Source of the DNA: Kappaphycus alvarezii
Lineage: Eukaryota > Rhodophyta > Florideophyceae > Gigartinales > Solieriaceae
Direction of reading: 5' to 3'
Assembly (NCBI GenBank): GCA_002205965.3
Contig: NADL03000125.1
Span: 62,001-126,000, forward strand
Length of the DNA: 64,000 nucleotides
Shown: positions 33,795 to 42,500 of the stretch, in pieces
How the letters are laid out: every line of letters begins with the position of its first letter
How positions within the stretch are numbered: the first letter of the stretch is position 1
Program-made: the position numbers and the translations under genes
Notes under the pieces: generated by a model
What the model was told of the DNA's origin: nothing
The model's database searches: none
The model's input: only the letters and a program-made list of their open reading frames with translations

Positions 33795-35271
33795 TGTTAA
33801 GAGAGAAACTGGGGTATTATCCTTACGTACGCAAATTCACTCCCTTTACGTTTCTCTACTCATTCAATTTCATTTTGTTTCTACGCTTGCTTTATTTTTC
33901 TTTTCCATCACTAATTTTACATTTCTCTGCTCTATTTCCTATTTCTCACTCCTCTTTTTATGAACGATTACCTTCCACTTCGATGTTAATTTCTTATTCT
34001 TCTCCGTTTATTTGATCTTCGCCCCCACCTTAATATCTTTTCCATAACGAATTTAGGCAAATTATTTTCGCCATAAATGACCAATTTAAGGAGTTTTTCA
34101 ATAATTCCTACTACAAGATCAATTTTCGCCAACTATTTTGATTCAGCGTACCTATCAATCTCAATCGTTTGGCCTATTGAAATACGTCGGACACCTCTTA
34201 AAATTCATCTTCGCCCCTACAACAACAAAAGCTTGACAAATCGCACCCAACCCTTCGCAGCCATTATGCAAGGACTCCCTCCTTCCCTTGCCAACAACCG
34301 TCACCAAACCCCGTCACCGTCGCTCCATCACTGTCTCTCCTCTATTTCCTTCTGGTCCAGCCGACGTCGAGGACTAACTCTGTTGCCAAACCAAGAAACG
34401 CTTGACAGAGGTGGTTGCTGGCCGCCTGGTGGAGATCGAAGAGCAGGGATCGATAGGGGGGGACTCTGGGGAGGAAGATGGTAAGGCAGGGTGCTTCGAG
34501 GATTGGGTGGCCCCCGAGCTCGTGTACGAGATGGAACAGGGGGAGTACGAGTCCGAGTCCGATGAAGAGGCCAGGGAGGAAGAAGAGGAAATAGAGGAGT
34601 CCGCGGACGAAGAAGGGGACCTCGAACCTGGTAATATGAGAGCAGAAGGAATGAACTTGGTTTACTAGCTATTGCCAGCCATGTAATCGGTTGCAGAGGA
34701 TTTAGGTGAGCTGTATTCTTGTATTCTTGATGGGAAGGGGCGGACAGTTATGGGCCATCCGAGGGTATTTGTATGGAGTACATGGATACTTATGATGTCT
34801 TAAGGGATGTGCTAGGTTATGATCAAGAGGATGAATATCTTGAGGGGTATATTTATTTATTTCTTTCAAGTACTTTCTAAAAAAATCACTGAAGTCTTGT
34901 CCTAATTTTTCTGGTGCTTCTACGAGTTTTATCGAGATTGTTGTCGGGGTGGAGGGTCTATATATGCTAAGTAAATTGCTTCCACCATGCGACAGAAAGG
35001 AAGTTGGCAGATACTTTCAGGTCCAGTCCCAAATAGTTAGAAAGTTGAGAGCCAACTTCAGACCCAAAGAATTTTTGTTACGACAGTCGCAGAGCATAGG
35101 TGATAGAGCCTGCCCCTTAAGAGTTGGCTACTACAGGAGTCGCTCAACTTTCACGCCCACTCCTCTCCACCACCCGTTAATGTCTACCGTAGCACTTTAG
35201 TCGCTCGCAAAGACTCTTACCTCGGGTACTTGGTGGTTTCATCTTCCGTCGGCGCCATTTTCACCCTATCA
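33795..35271 (+). repeat. LTR-e: 5' LTR of gypsy-e, with U3 acidic ORF
   Basis: Right end CACCCTATCA at 35271 is followed after TT by TGGTACTTCTGTCGAGG, the same position and start as the gypsy-4/5 primer binding site, and then by gag. So this ORF-bearing LTR is a genuine 5' LTR. The left end is inferred from spacing in the other copies (TGTTAAGAGAG at 33795) and is uncertain. TATA (CTATATATGCTAAG) lies at about 34958-34972. Confidence 0.6.
34264..34680 (+). pseudogene. U3 acidic ORF relic in LTR-e
   Basis: N-terminal traces appear in two frames; FPSGPADVED corresponds to the GPTDADD block. From 34390 the readable part is QTKKRLTEVVAGRLVEIEEQ, then CFEDWVAPELVYEMEQGEYE, then a long Glu/Asp run ending NLVY. 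EDWVAPELVYE is the most conserved middle motif of the family (FEEWLAPELVYETQ in LTR-f). The C-terminal block is only traceable (YMDTYDVLRDVLGYDQED). Confidence 0.5.
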
Positions 35272-35372
35272 TTTGGTACTTCTGTCGAGGTTTATTGCAC
35301 CTGTAGCACGATGCCTGGTGATTTGTTTGTAAGTTCGGGATCGTGTCAAGTCACTGTAGTAGTATTGACATG

Positions 35373-36660
35373 ATGGACTCCACCACCGCTTACTTCTAGT
35401 TCAATAGTAGCAGGAGTAAGGACGGTAAAGAGTTCCTTTATACATATGTCAATGTTTTGAGGAGAGGAAAGAGCGACGAGGAGAAGGCTTCAGGTTTTTC
35501 CCCTATTTTCTGGTAACGTGAGGTTGAACTACAGGGAAAATTTTATACCGAAATGTCCTCAAATTAAAATGTCTCGGACTTTTAAAAAGTTTGTGCGTGG
35601 CCAGTCAAGGAATACGCAAGGCCGGTACAGCACTATGAGATGATTCGTAGGGCCATCGAAGCTCGCTTAGATTTACAGGATTTGTCGGGTTCATTGGCTA
35701 GGGTGTTCAGTCTCTACGAGAAATCACGTTTCAAAGACGAAGCAAAGCACGGGATGCTCCGCAAGCAGCGACGGTCGAGAAACGGCTGGCGGACTTACTA
35801 CTTACTGAAGGACCTCACGTATTCTGCGATTTAAAGAATGCGATCGTGGGATACGTCAGGAACTCCGAAACCTTCCAGTCGCTACGTTTCCGATAGGGGG
35901 AAATTTGTGCGAAGAAATTTATCTTTGACCCCGAGAAGAATTATTCTAGGCCGTTCACGAGTGCAACGACGTTGTAGTCTGGAGTCTGGTTGAAGCGACG
36001 TCAGGAAGCTCGAGGAGAAAATGGGGAACCATTCCGACCACCGCTTGGACTTCATAACTTCGCAACTCGAGAAAATCACCCTAATCATTAGGAAGAATCA
36101 GGCTGTGAACCCGAAGTCGGGAGACGTGTGCTCCTATTGCAACAAGCCGGGACACTTCGCTAACCGGTGTCCTGAGAACCCGCACCGGAACACATGTTGC
36201 GGAAAATGCAGTCGGTACGGGCATCACGAGATTAGTTGTTGGTCGAAGGATGGGCTTCAGAAAGAAATACCGGAAGCGAGTGCAGAATCCAGACCCGAGC
36301 TGAAGCTGTTAAAAAATGGACAAAATGGACAAGAGAAAGGACCCGTTAACACGGGGATGCTTTCAGTCGCTCTGGAATCGGAAAAGCTAGTATTACCAAA
36401 CGATACGCTGATGGTAATACACTATCGAAAAAACCAAAGGTAGAGAATGACCCGCTAGAATATATCCCAGAGCTCTTGCTAACTCGAACTAAAGGAATAA
36501 ATATAATGGCCCCAGAGTGCTTCCGGCTACAAAGGTGAAAAAATAGGAAAAATGCGGAAGCCGCGGTCTACAACTAGGACTGTTTTAGGATACTTTGAAA
36601 AATACTACTTACTAGCTTAATTCGCTTCGGCTCCATCCGGTATGAATTTTTGGACGGCTA
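35373..36660 (+). pseudogene. gag: gypsy-e gag relic
   Basis: ATG at 35373 (MDSTTAYF) aligns with gypsy-5 MDLNAARITF. EFLYTYVNVLRRGKSDEEKA follows, then MIRRAIEARLDLQDLSGSLA and FSLYEKSRFKDEAKHGMLRK. The double zinc knuckle is intact in frame at 36125-36245 (CSYCNKPGHFANRCPENPHR, CGKCSRYGHHEISCW). Homology fades by about 36660. No pol is present, so the element is truncated, consistent with later rearrangement next to the REL-2 tails. Confidence 0.65.
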
Positions 36661-37250
36661 TTGAAAGCGAATGCCGAAAATGCGAGTAAAGATTTGGAAA
36701 AGATCCTGAGGTCCGAGAAGGATAATAGGGGGAAAAAGATTGCCGTTACGTCGGCAAACGTTACAACCCGATGTCTGTTCGCAGAAAGAGGGCAAGCGGA
36801 CCCAATTGGTGTCAGATGAAGACGGTAAAAGGTGTTCAAACTTCGAAGGAAGCAATTAAAACGTGATAATGAATTGGAGGCTTTCACCAGGGAGAGGGGA
36901 ATTGCAGCGCTCGAATATATAGCAGCGCTGTACAGGAAAGGTGGGAGTGATTTATTGCCGGTTGTGAGCAGAGAAATAGCAGACTGGGACACTTCCTGGA
37001 CGTGGACATCGGCGGAAAAGGTGAGAAGAGGCGAAAATAATCGATCACAGAGGCACCGTAGACAGCCTCTGCTATATCAGTAGCCAGACGTCAACCAAGA
37101 CCGCCTTTGGAGATCGGGAGGGAACCTTGGTCCCAGACCCGCTCAGAGCAAGAGCCAGGATTCTGAGTGGACACTTCCCGCTGTTTCCTGAAGTATTTAC
37201 ACTACCAGTAGGTCTCAGTATTACAAAAGCAGAGTAAACCAAGAATAGAA
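36661..37250 (+). other. Unrecognised; contains an 83-codon ORF
   Basis: The ORF at 36832-37083 includes ERGIAALEYIAALYRKGGSD and LLPVVSREIADWDTSWTW. It does not match the gypsy elements here and I do not recognise it. It sits between the gypsy-e gag relic and REL-2 tail repeats and could be N-terminal REL coding. Confidence 0.25.
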
Positions 37251-37582
37251 GGGGGAAAAGTTTGGGTGCTTTTACACTTGAAAGATTTATATTCGATCTA
37301 TCCTAAAGTTTTGCAGATGTCCGCAATCGACTCAAGAAGGTTTGCCTACACAGTAATGGGGATAAAACTGCGCCCCCTAAAAGGCCACCTTCCTCATATT
37401 CATTGTGGCGTGCTTGATGGCTGGCCTGAAGGTAGCTTTCTTGGGAAGGGGAAAGGTTTGGGGAATGTTTGGTTGTTTTACTCTTGGAAGATATATCCGA
37501 TCTATCCCACGGTTTTCCAGACAACCGCAATCGTCCCAAAAAGGGTATACCGACACAGTAATAGGGGAAGGAACAATGCTCC
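37251..37582 (-). repeat. Two tandem REL tail repeats
   Basis: Two copies (about 37255-37390 and 37445-37582) of the ~150-bp tail found after REL C-termini: GGTGTTTTACTCTTGGAAGA, a CGATCTATCC block, TTTTCCAGACAACC and ACAGTAATGGGG. The minus-sense orientation agrees with REL-2 ending at 37583. Confidence 0.55.
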
Positions 37583-37983
37583 TTAAAATGCTACCTTCGG
37601 GCCAGCCGTCAAGAAGGCCACATTGGACATGACGGCTGCTGCAGCGTGCCTTTGCATCAAAACCACCCGAACCTTTCCGTACTTCTCCAGTGCCCTCACA
37701 GCCAAGTTCCTTGCCACGTCATTTAGCACTGCACATACATCCGGGTGCCAACCTCCAAGAGTGGAGATTGACACAGGCACGAGCCTACCTCTGGTGGAGG
37801 TCGCGATAAAGGATTGATATCTTCTCTACTTTGCATTTCGTGCCGCATTCAGAGAGGACATCGGATTGAAGGCCCTCAGTCTTCTATTGGAGGGAGCGAG
37901 GTGATTCAGGAAGGTAAAATCAAAAAAGTCGGTCCCTCCACTGCTTCCCATTGCCTGGATGTCTGGTCTCGTGCGGTGGAGAC
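37583..37983 (-). pseudogene. REL-2 element: C-terminal endonuclease-like domain
   Basis: Minus-sense continuation of the RT at 40135-41400 after removal of two solo LTRs. It reads RPDIQAMGSSGGTDFFDFT, a P-D-x13-D pattern as in restriction-like endonucleases of R2/CRE-type elements, then SSLNAARNAK, a stop, RRYQSFIA, and SISTLGGWHPDVCAVLNDVA ... LMQRHAAAAVMSN. One in-frame stop. The same C-terminus occurs at 60775-61208, 44538-44877 and 33325-33528, so this is a repetitive family. The role would be target cleavage for reverse transcription. Confidence 0.6.
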
Positions 37984-38317
37984 TGTTAGGCGCAGATTTT
38001 TTTGCCACCGTCATGTACTGGCCTATAGTCTACTGTACTACCTCTCCTTGTCCAAATTTGCTCATAGTTCCGGTCCTTCCTCGTCCTCCCTGAACCTCGC
38101 TTATCATTACCGCGGTCCTCTCCAAATTTACTTCCATCTTATCTAGTTATTTAATACTCTATCTACCCCTCTGAATCGATCGCGAATCATGTTCTTTTTC
38201 CCTTTTTGCTTACCTCCTCCTCCAAATTCGTTTTTTTGAGGAAAAGGGCGCAAATGCACTACTACAAAAATCCCTTCCAGATTCATTTTACCTGTTTCTA
38301 ATTTATAGAACCTGCCC

Positions 38318-38335
38318 CGGGAGCCTACTTAAACC
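38318..38335 (+). promoter_or_regulatory. Candidate TATA box for the U3 ORF
   Basis: GAGCCTACTTAAACCCC lies about 100 bp before the ORF start. The equivalent in LTR-d is the stronger GTCTATATAAACC. Position and conservation suggest that the U3 ORF has its own transcription start, separate from the downstream LTR promoter. Confidence 0.45.
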
Positions 38336-38422
38336 CCTTCATTCCGAGCTTTAAACGTTCCCGACCATTTTGCTCAGCACTCCTCTCCACCTACACACCA
38401 CGCTCACCCCTTTTCCAGAAAT

Positions 38423-39073
38423 ATGACATCAAATCGCCCCTCTGTCTCTATCTCCAAAAACCGCCCTTCCCGTCCCATCAATGGCCTTCGTCTCGCCGCC
38501 TACGGGCCAATTGATGCCGACGACTACATCCGGCGGCGAACAAAGACGAAAATTATCGAGTTCGTTCGCCGCCTCTTCATAGAAGAAGAAGCGAGGGAGG
38601 TAAGTGAGGATGAGACTGAGAAAGTCGAGGAGGAGAGCGGGGAGTCCTTCGAGGAATGGTTAGCCCCTGAGCTAGTGTACGAGACTCAGGAGAAGGATGG
38701 GGTGGATGAAGAGGAGGATGATGAGGATGAGGACGAGGACGAGGTGGATGAGGGAATAGGGGGAATGAAAAGTGTCGGACTGGTGGGGCCTGGACTGGAG
38801 AGTATGGAACAGGTGGTGCCGACTATTGAACCGGATGGAGATATCTTTTGTAGTCTAGATATCTCCCAGGAGGGAATAGAGGGCTATGAGCCATTCGCAG
38901 ATATTTGCGGGGACTGCTTGGACAGCATGGATATTTTAGAGGAGTTGTTTGGATCTGATTTAGAGAATGGGAAATACGAGGACCTCATAGATTGTTATTT
39001 TCTTAAGTATCTTTTGTTTAGAGTATTTCATCCACAAAAATTGTTTCTGTGCATTTCCTGGTACCTTCTATAG
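38423..39073 (+). CDS. LTR-encoded acidic protein (U3 ORF), open copy in LTR-f
   Basis: 216 codons as found, but the ancestral stop lies at 38975-38977, where TAC replaces the TAA of LTR-d and LTR-g; the original protein was 184 residues. Residues 1-56: a basic/hydrophobic block (NGLRLAAYGPIDADDYIRRR, IIEFVRRLFIEEE). Middle: EESFEEWLAPELVYETQ-like segment and an Asp/Glu tract of about 30 residues. End: VGLVGPGLESMEQVVPTIEP, SLDISQEGIEGYEPFADICG and SMDILEELFGSDLENGK. No known domain. The acidic-plus-hydrophobic C-terminus resembles transcriptional activation domains, so a regulator of LTR transcription is one possibility; this is inference. About 91% identical to the LTR-g copy. Confidence 0.65.
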   Translation: MTSNRPSVSISKNRPSRPINGLRLAAYGPIDADDYIRRRTKTKIIEFVRRLFIEEEAREVSEDETEKVEEESGESFEEWLAPELVYETQEKDGVDEEEDDEDEDEDEVDEGIGGMKSVGLVGPGLESMEQVVPTIEPDGDIFCSLDISQEGIEGYEPFADICGDCLDSMDILEELFGSDLENGKYEDLIDCYFLKYLLFRVFHPQKLFLCISWYLL

Positions 39074-39102
39074 TTTTTTTGGACTTTAGGGGTAGCCAAA
39101 AG

Positions 39103-39113
39103 TCTATATAAGC
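39103..39113 (+). promoter_or_regulatory. Main LTR TATA box (LTR-f)
   Basis: TCTATATAAGC within TAGCCAAAAGTCTATATAAG, conserved in essentially every LTR of the family. In gypsy-4 the same box lies at 55479-55486 (minus). It sits downstream of the U3 ORF, as expected for the promoter of the genomic RNA. Confidence 0.6.
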
Positions 39114-39520
39114 TGAGTAAACTGCTTCCTCATGGAGAGGTCAAGCAAGTTGGCAGACAACTTCAAGCCCAGTCCCAGATAGTTATGAAGTTGAGAGTCA
39201 ACTTCAGACCCAAGAATAATTTATTTTACGCTAGTCACTAAGAATAGGTGGTAGACCCTGCCCATTCCATACTAGCTTGTAGCCTATTCAACTGTCTTCT
39301 CTATCCACTCCTTTCTGTTCATTCAACTATACCACGGTAGCACTTTTGTCGCTTGCAACACCTCCTTTTTGGGGTAATTGGTTCTGAGGATTTCTTTCCC
39401 TGCTGATTTATCCCTAACAGAGACCATGGCGTGGCTCTACAACAGGCTGACGAGCAGCTCTTGCCAGGTCTTTCGCGAAAAGGGTTCCTTGGCAATCGTG
39501 TCGGTTGATCCGTTGGGCTC

Positions 39521-40134
39521 TGATAGGAGTAAATCGTCGGGGGAAGAGATACTTAGAACCAATTACCCCAAGACGGAGGTGTTGCGAGCGACAAAAGTGC
39601 TACCGTGGTATAGTTGAACGAATAAAAAGGATTGTATATGGGAGAGAGTTGAGAGGGCTACAAGAAAGTATAGGAGGGGCAGGTTCTACGACTTATGCTC
39701 TGTGACCAGCGTAGAAAAAATGTTTCTTGGATCTGGAGTTGACTCCCAACTTCCTACTACTCGGAGCTTGACCTGAAGTTGTCTGCCAACTTGAGCTTTA
39801 TGCTTTGAATGTGACTTAACTTGTTGAGCGCCCCGCTCGGGTATGCTGGCTCCCAAGTAGTCCTACCATTTCATGCATACAGCCCCTTATATAGAGCTTT
39901 CAACCCTCACATTCTGTAGCACCTATACAGTACCTATGTGCCAAAACTGCACCGCCACAGTACAGTGCAAAGCATCCCTCTAAAAATAATTAAAAATATA
40001 ATTAGAAGTACAGTGACACCGCAGCCAGCGCAGCATGCCAGCTTAGCCAGCTCAGCATGCCAGCTCAGCCAGCTCGGCATGCAAGCTCATCCAGCACAGC
40101 ATGCTAGATAATATCTAGAATTTTCGTTATATCA
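39521..40134 (-). repeat. Solo LTR-h, interrupting REL-2
   Basis: 614 bp in minus sense, starting TGATATAACG and ending CTCCTATCA, with a 4/5 target duplication (GGCTC 39516-39520, CGCTC 40135-40139). The 3' part matches gypsy-4 R/U5. U3 differs: it has its own TATA (CTCTATATAAGGGGCTG, minus, near 39884-39900) and a GC-rich short-repeat block, and no acidic ORF. Same LTR type as gypsy-3. Confidence 0.7.
40018..40106. repeat. U3 minisatellite (GCATGCCAGC / CAGCCAGCTC units)
   Basis: Four to five imperfect units of about 20-22 bp built from CAGCATGCCAGCTCAGCCAG. A shorter version is in the gypsy-3 5' LTR (30615-30690) and a two-unit remnant at 25405-25440. Unit number varies between copies. 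Confidence 0.65.
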
Positions 40135-41400
40135 CGCTCCATGCAAGCAGTGCATCCGGTGATCGCCATGTACATCGAGTGTGTCCGGGCATTTCCTTCT
40201 CGGGCATGGTGTGCCAGGGTGAAAAAGTGGGACTTGACAGTAGTATTGAAGCCACACCGAGAATTCTCGAGGGTCAATGCTTGTCTGTAGTCCGGGGCAT
40301 GGGGGACAATACACCCATTCCTTGGCTCCCGGGAGGGCCATAGACGCGCGAAACGCCTGCCTCCTCGAATCCCCAAGAGGAATTCGTTCTTGCACTGCTT
40401 CATGGATTGCGTCCGTTAGCGTCTTTTGCGATGTTTTTTGCGAGTAAATTACACTGAACAGGATAATCCTAGACGGCAGGCAAGAGGTCGACCACCTCCG
40501 ATGGGCATCTGCAGCTGCTTCGTATGTTCCTAGCTCCTTAATAGGCGTTGGGAGCAAGGTCTTGCAAAGCTTGCTAGATGATGAGCTAAAAGCCAAGAAC
40601 GCCGAAGCCGCGATGTTCTTCGCGGAGGTGAGTCCGATCCCAAGAGATGGTTTTTTCTTGTCCTTTGGTGTGACCGGCAGCTGGAGTTCTCGGAGTACTT
40701 CCGAATCCAGTGCTCCTCCTGCCAATTTTCGAACACAGTCCTCCATCATCCTGTCGAACTCTTCCGCTCCTTCTCCAGTGCAAGACGGGGGCACTATCCG
40801 CAACAAATAGCCTACTTTGCAAACGCCAAAACAGTCACGCAGTAGCTGGAATGCCACTTGCCTATTCTCAAGGTCAGCAATGGTCTCGAGGAATGGTCTG
40901 AGGGATGAGACATGGTTCGTAAAGGACCGTGTGGTGTATTCCTTAGTACCGACGGGGGTGTTCAGGACGGAAGTACCCTCGCTGTCCTCTTGCTTAATCC
41001 CGTCTGGGTAGAGACTCTGTGCTGACCCTGGAGGGGCTGTAGGCCACCAGACGGTGCACTTCGCCAGCGACAAGTGCAGTCCTCGGCTTTTAGCATCCAC
41101 GGAGCGATGTACTTCGATGGCTTTGACGAGTTGGTCGTGGCGCCCGATAATGTACCCGTCATCGTGGTACCACAGTTGAAGTAACAACTTTGCCAAGTCT
41201 CTGTTCTCCCCTTCCTCTGAACTGAAGAGTTCTTGTATTTTGAGGATAATAGGGTGCAGCACCAGGTCGAAGAGGAGGCCTCCAAGATTGTCTCTCTGCT
41301 GGGTCCCGCAGACGCTTCTTATTGTGTGACTACCTATCCACAGGAATGAGGGCTCGTTTGCATAGCAACATGAGACCCAAGGCTGTAACTCTGGGAATAG
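40135..41400 (-). pseudogene. REL-2 element: reverse transcriptase
   Basis: Open in one frame for about 420 codons (the first ~45 codons of the longest frame, from 41568, are tail repeat). RT motifs: SVCGTQQRDNLGGLLFDLVL (motif B; G-D-P is changed to R-D-N), LWYHDDGYIIG (motif C with the Asp pair intact) and GLHLSLAKCTVWWP. The thumb and linker contain GIGLTSAKNIAASAFLAF. Near the end, CPRRKCPDTLDVHGDHRMHC is a C-C-H-C type zinc motif preceding the endonuclease-like domain. LTR-h cuts it at 40134 and coding resumes at 37983. The 5' half of RT is missing. Confidence 0.7.
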
Positions 41401-41404
41401 CTGT

Positions 41405-41585
41405 CTCACGAAAGGTTTGGGTGTTTTACTCTTGGAAGATACATCCGATCTTTTTGGGAGTGCAGTTCCTTCCCCATTTCTGTGTCTGCATACCTTTTTG
41501 GGTCGATTGTGGTTGTCTGGAAACCTATGAGATAGATCGGATATTTCTTCCAAAAGTAAAACACCCAAACCTTTCCCTCAGAATA
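41405..41585. repeat. Head-to-head REL tail repeats (inverted repeat)
   Basis: GAAAGGTTTGGGTGTTTTAC with CTTGGAAGATACATCCGATC (41410-41450) faces its own inverse (GATAGATCGGATATTTCTTC, AAAACACCCAAACCTTTCCC, 41532-41577). The spacer contains the rest of one tail. It marks the junction where the REL-2 RT is truncated. Confidence 0.6.
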
Positions 41586-41879
41586 GAGGCTCCAATGGAA
41601 GCAAGAATTTTGCAAAACTTAACCCTCACATGACACCAGCAAAGAGATAGCCCTCGGTTATTGGACAGTAAAGGTTGAGAGGTTTAGGTGTTTTTACTCT
41701 TGAAAGGCATGCTGCGCCCGCTGCCACGTCCAACGCGACCTGCCTGCTACCTGGCCTCGAGGCAGCGTTCTGGCAAAATTGAAACGGATTAACTCCGTTT
41801 CTTGGTTCCCGCATGCCGACCACTTGTACAGTACCAATTATCTGATGCGTTTTGGAATATAGGCCAACCTATTTTTCAA

Positions 41880-42010
41880 CTATAAAACACCCCAATTTTC
41901 CCCCCTCTTGGAAGATATGTTCGATCTATCCTAAAGTTTTCCAGACAACCACAATTGACTCAAAGAGGTGTACCGATACAGTAATGGGGTAGGAAGTATG
42001 CTCCCTGAAA
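41880..42010 (-). repeat. REL tail repeat
   Basis: CTCTTGGAAGATATGTTCGA, CTATCCTAAAGTTTTCCAGA and ACAGTAATGGGGTAGGAAG identify a further tail copy, preceded by an inverted trace (AAAACACCCCAATTTTCCC). Confidence 0.55.
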
Positions 42011-42214
42011 GGCCACCTATACAGTAAAGCGTATCTTCTTTTGCGGAAATCCCGCGATATCGTTAACGTTTTCCAAATTTTAGTTTTGTTGCTGCGCGTA
42101 ATCCATCCTGCTCTCGGATTATCCTTATCCTACCTCAACGCCAGCCTCATATCTTCAGCAAATGTTGTAACACTCAATTTTACAGTTTCTAAGTACTTAA
42201 TTAGTACAAGGGGG

Positions 42215-42500
42215 AAATTGTTGGGTTATTAAAATGCATGGAAGATGTGGTCGGTTATATCCACGCCTCTAATGCGTTATGCAGGATAAGTCGTCCCTGA
42301 TGGGTAACACTACATGACCTTCCTTACAGGGCCGGCTCAATGCCAGCGAGCAGGCATGCCGCGTTAGACATTAGTACAAGTCCAATCGAGTAAATACTAA
42401 GATATTTCGTGCGCTGTCCCTCATTGCCCCACTGCAATTGTAATCAGTTCACCTACGGACTGCCGACCACCTCTTCCATGCATTAAAATAAACCAAAAAT
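42215..42500. repeat. Inverted pair of short REL RT fragments
   Basis: Plus-strand 42232-42270 reads ATGCATGGAAGATGTGGTCG then GTTATATCCACG, as in the RT at 56272-56305. Minus-strand 42455-42500 repeats the same word (TTTTAATGCATGGAAGAGG). The two point toward each other with about 190 bp between. Confidence 0.45.

Larger units (their letters stand above)
37984..39419 (+). repeat. Solo LTR-f with U3 acidic ORF, TSD GAGAC
   Basis: 1436 bp, ends TGTTAGG...CCTAACA (7-bp inverted termini), flanked by perfect GAGAC duplications (37979-37983, 39420-39424). The uninterrupted target is present at 60775-60840 in the related REL fragment (GCGGTGGAGGCCATGGCTTG on the complementary strand), confirming the insertion boundaries. 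Order inside: promoter block, acidic ORF, TATA (CTATATAAGC at about 39104), then a transcript 3' block ending GATTTATCCCTAACA. Confidence 0.9.

Noticed and set aside
37303-37632. Overlapping ORFs on both strands over the tail repeats
   Set aside because: They translate the non-coding REL tail repeat; the same words appear in unrelated frames at other copies, and at 41440-41568 they falsely extend the RT ORF.
40018-40106. Short GC-rich repeats as a CRISPR array
   Set aside because: Units are contiguous, imperfect and without unique spacers, and lie in an LTR of a eukaryotic retroelement.
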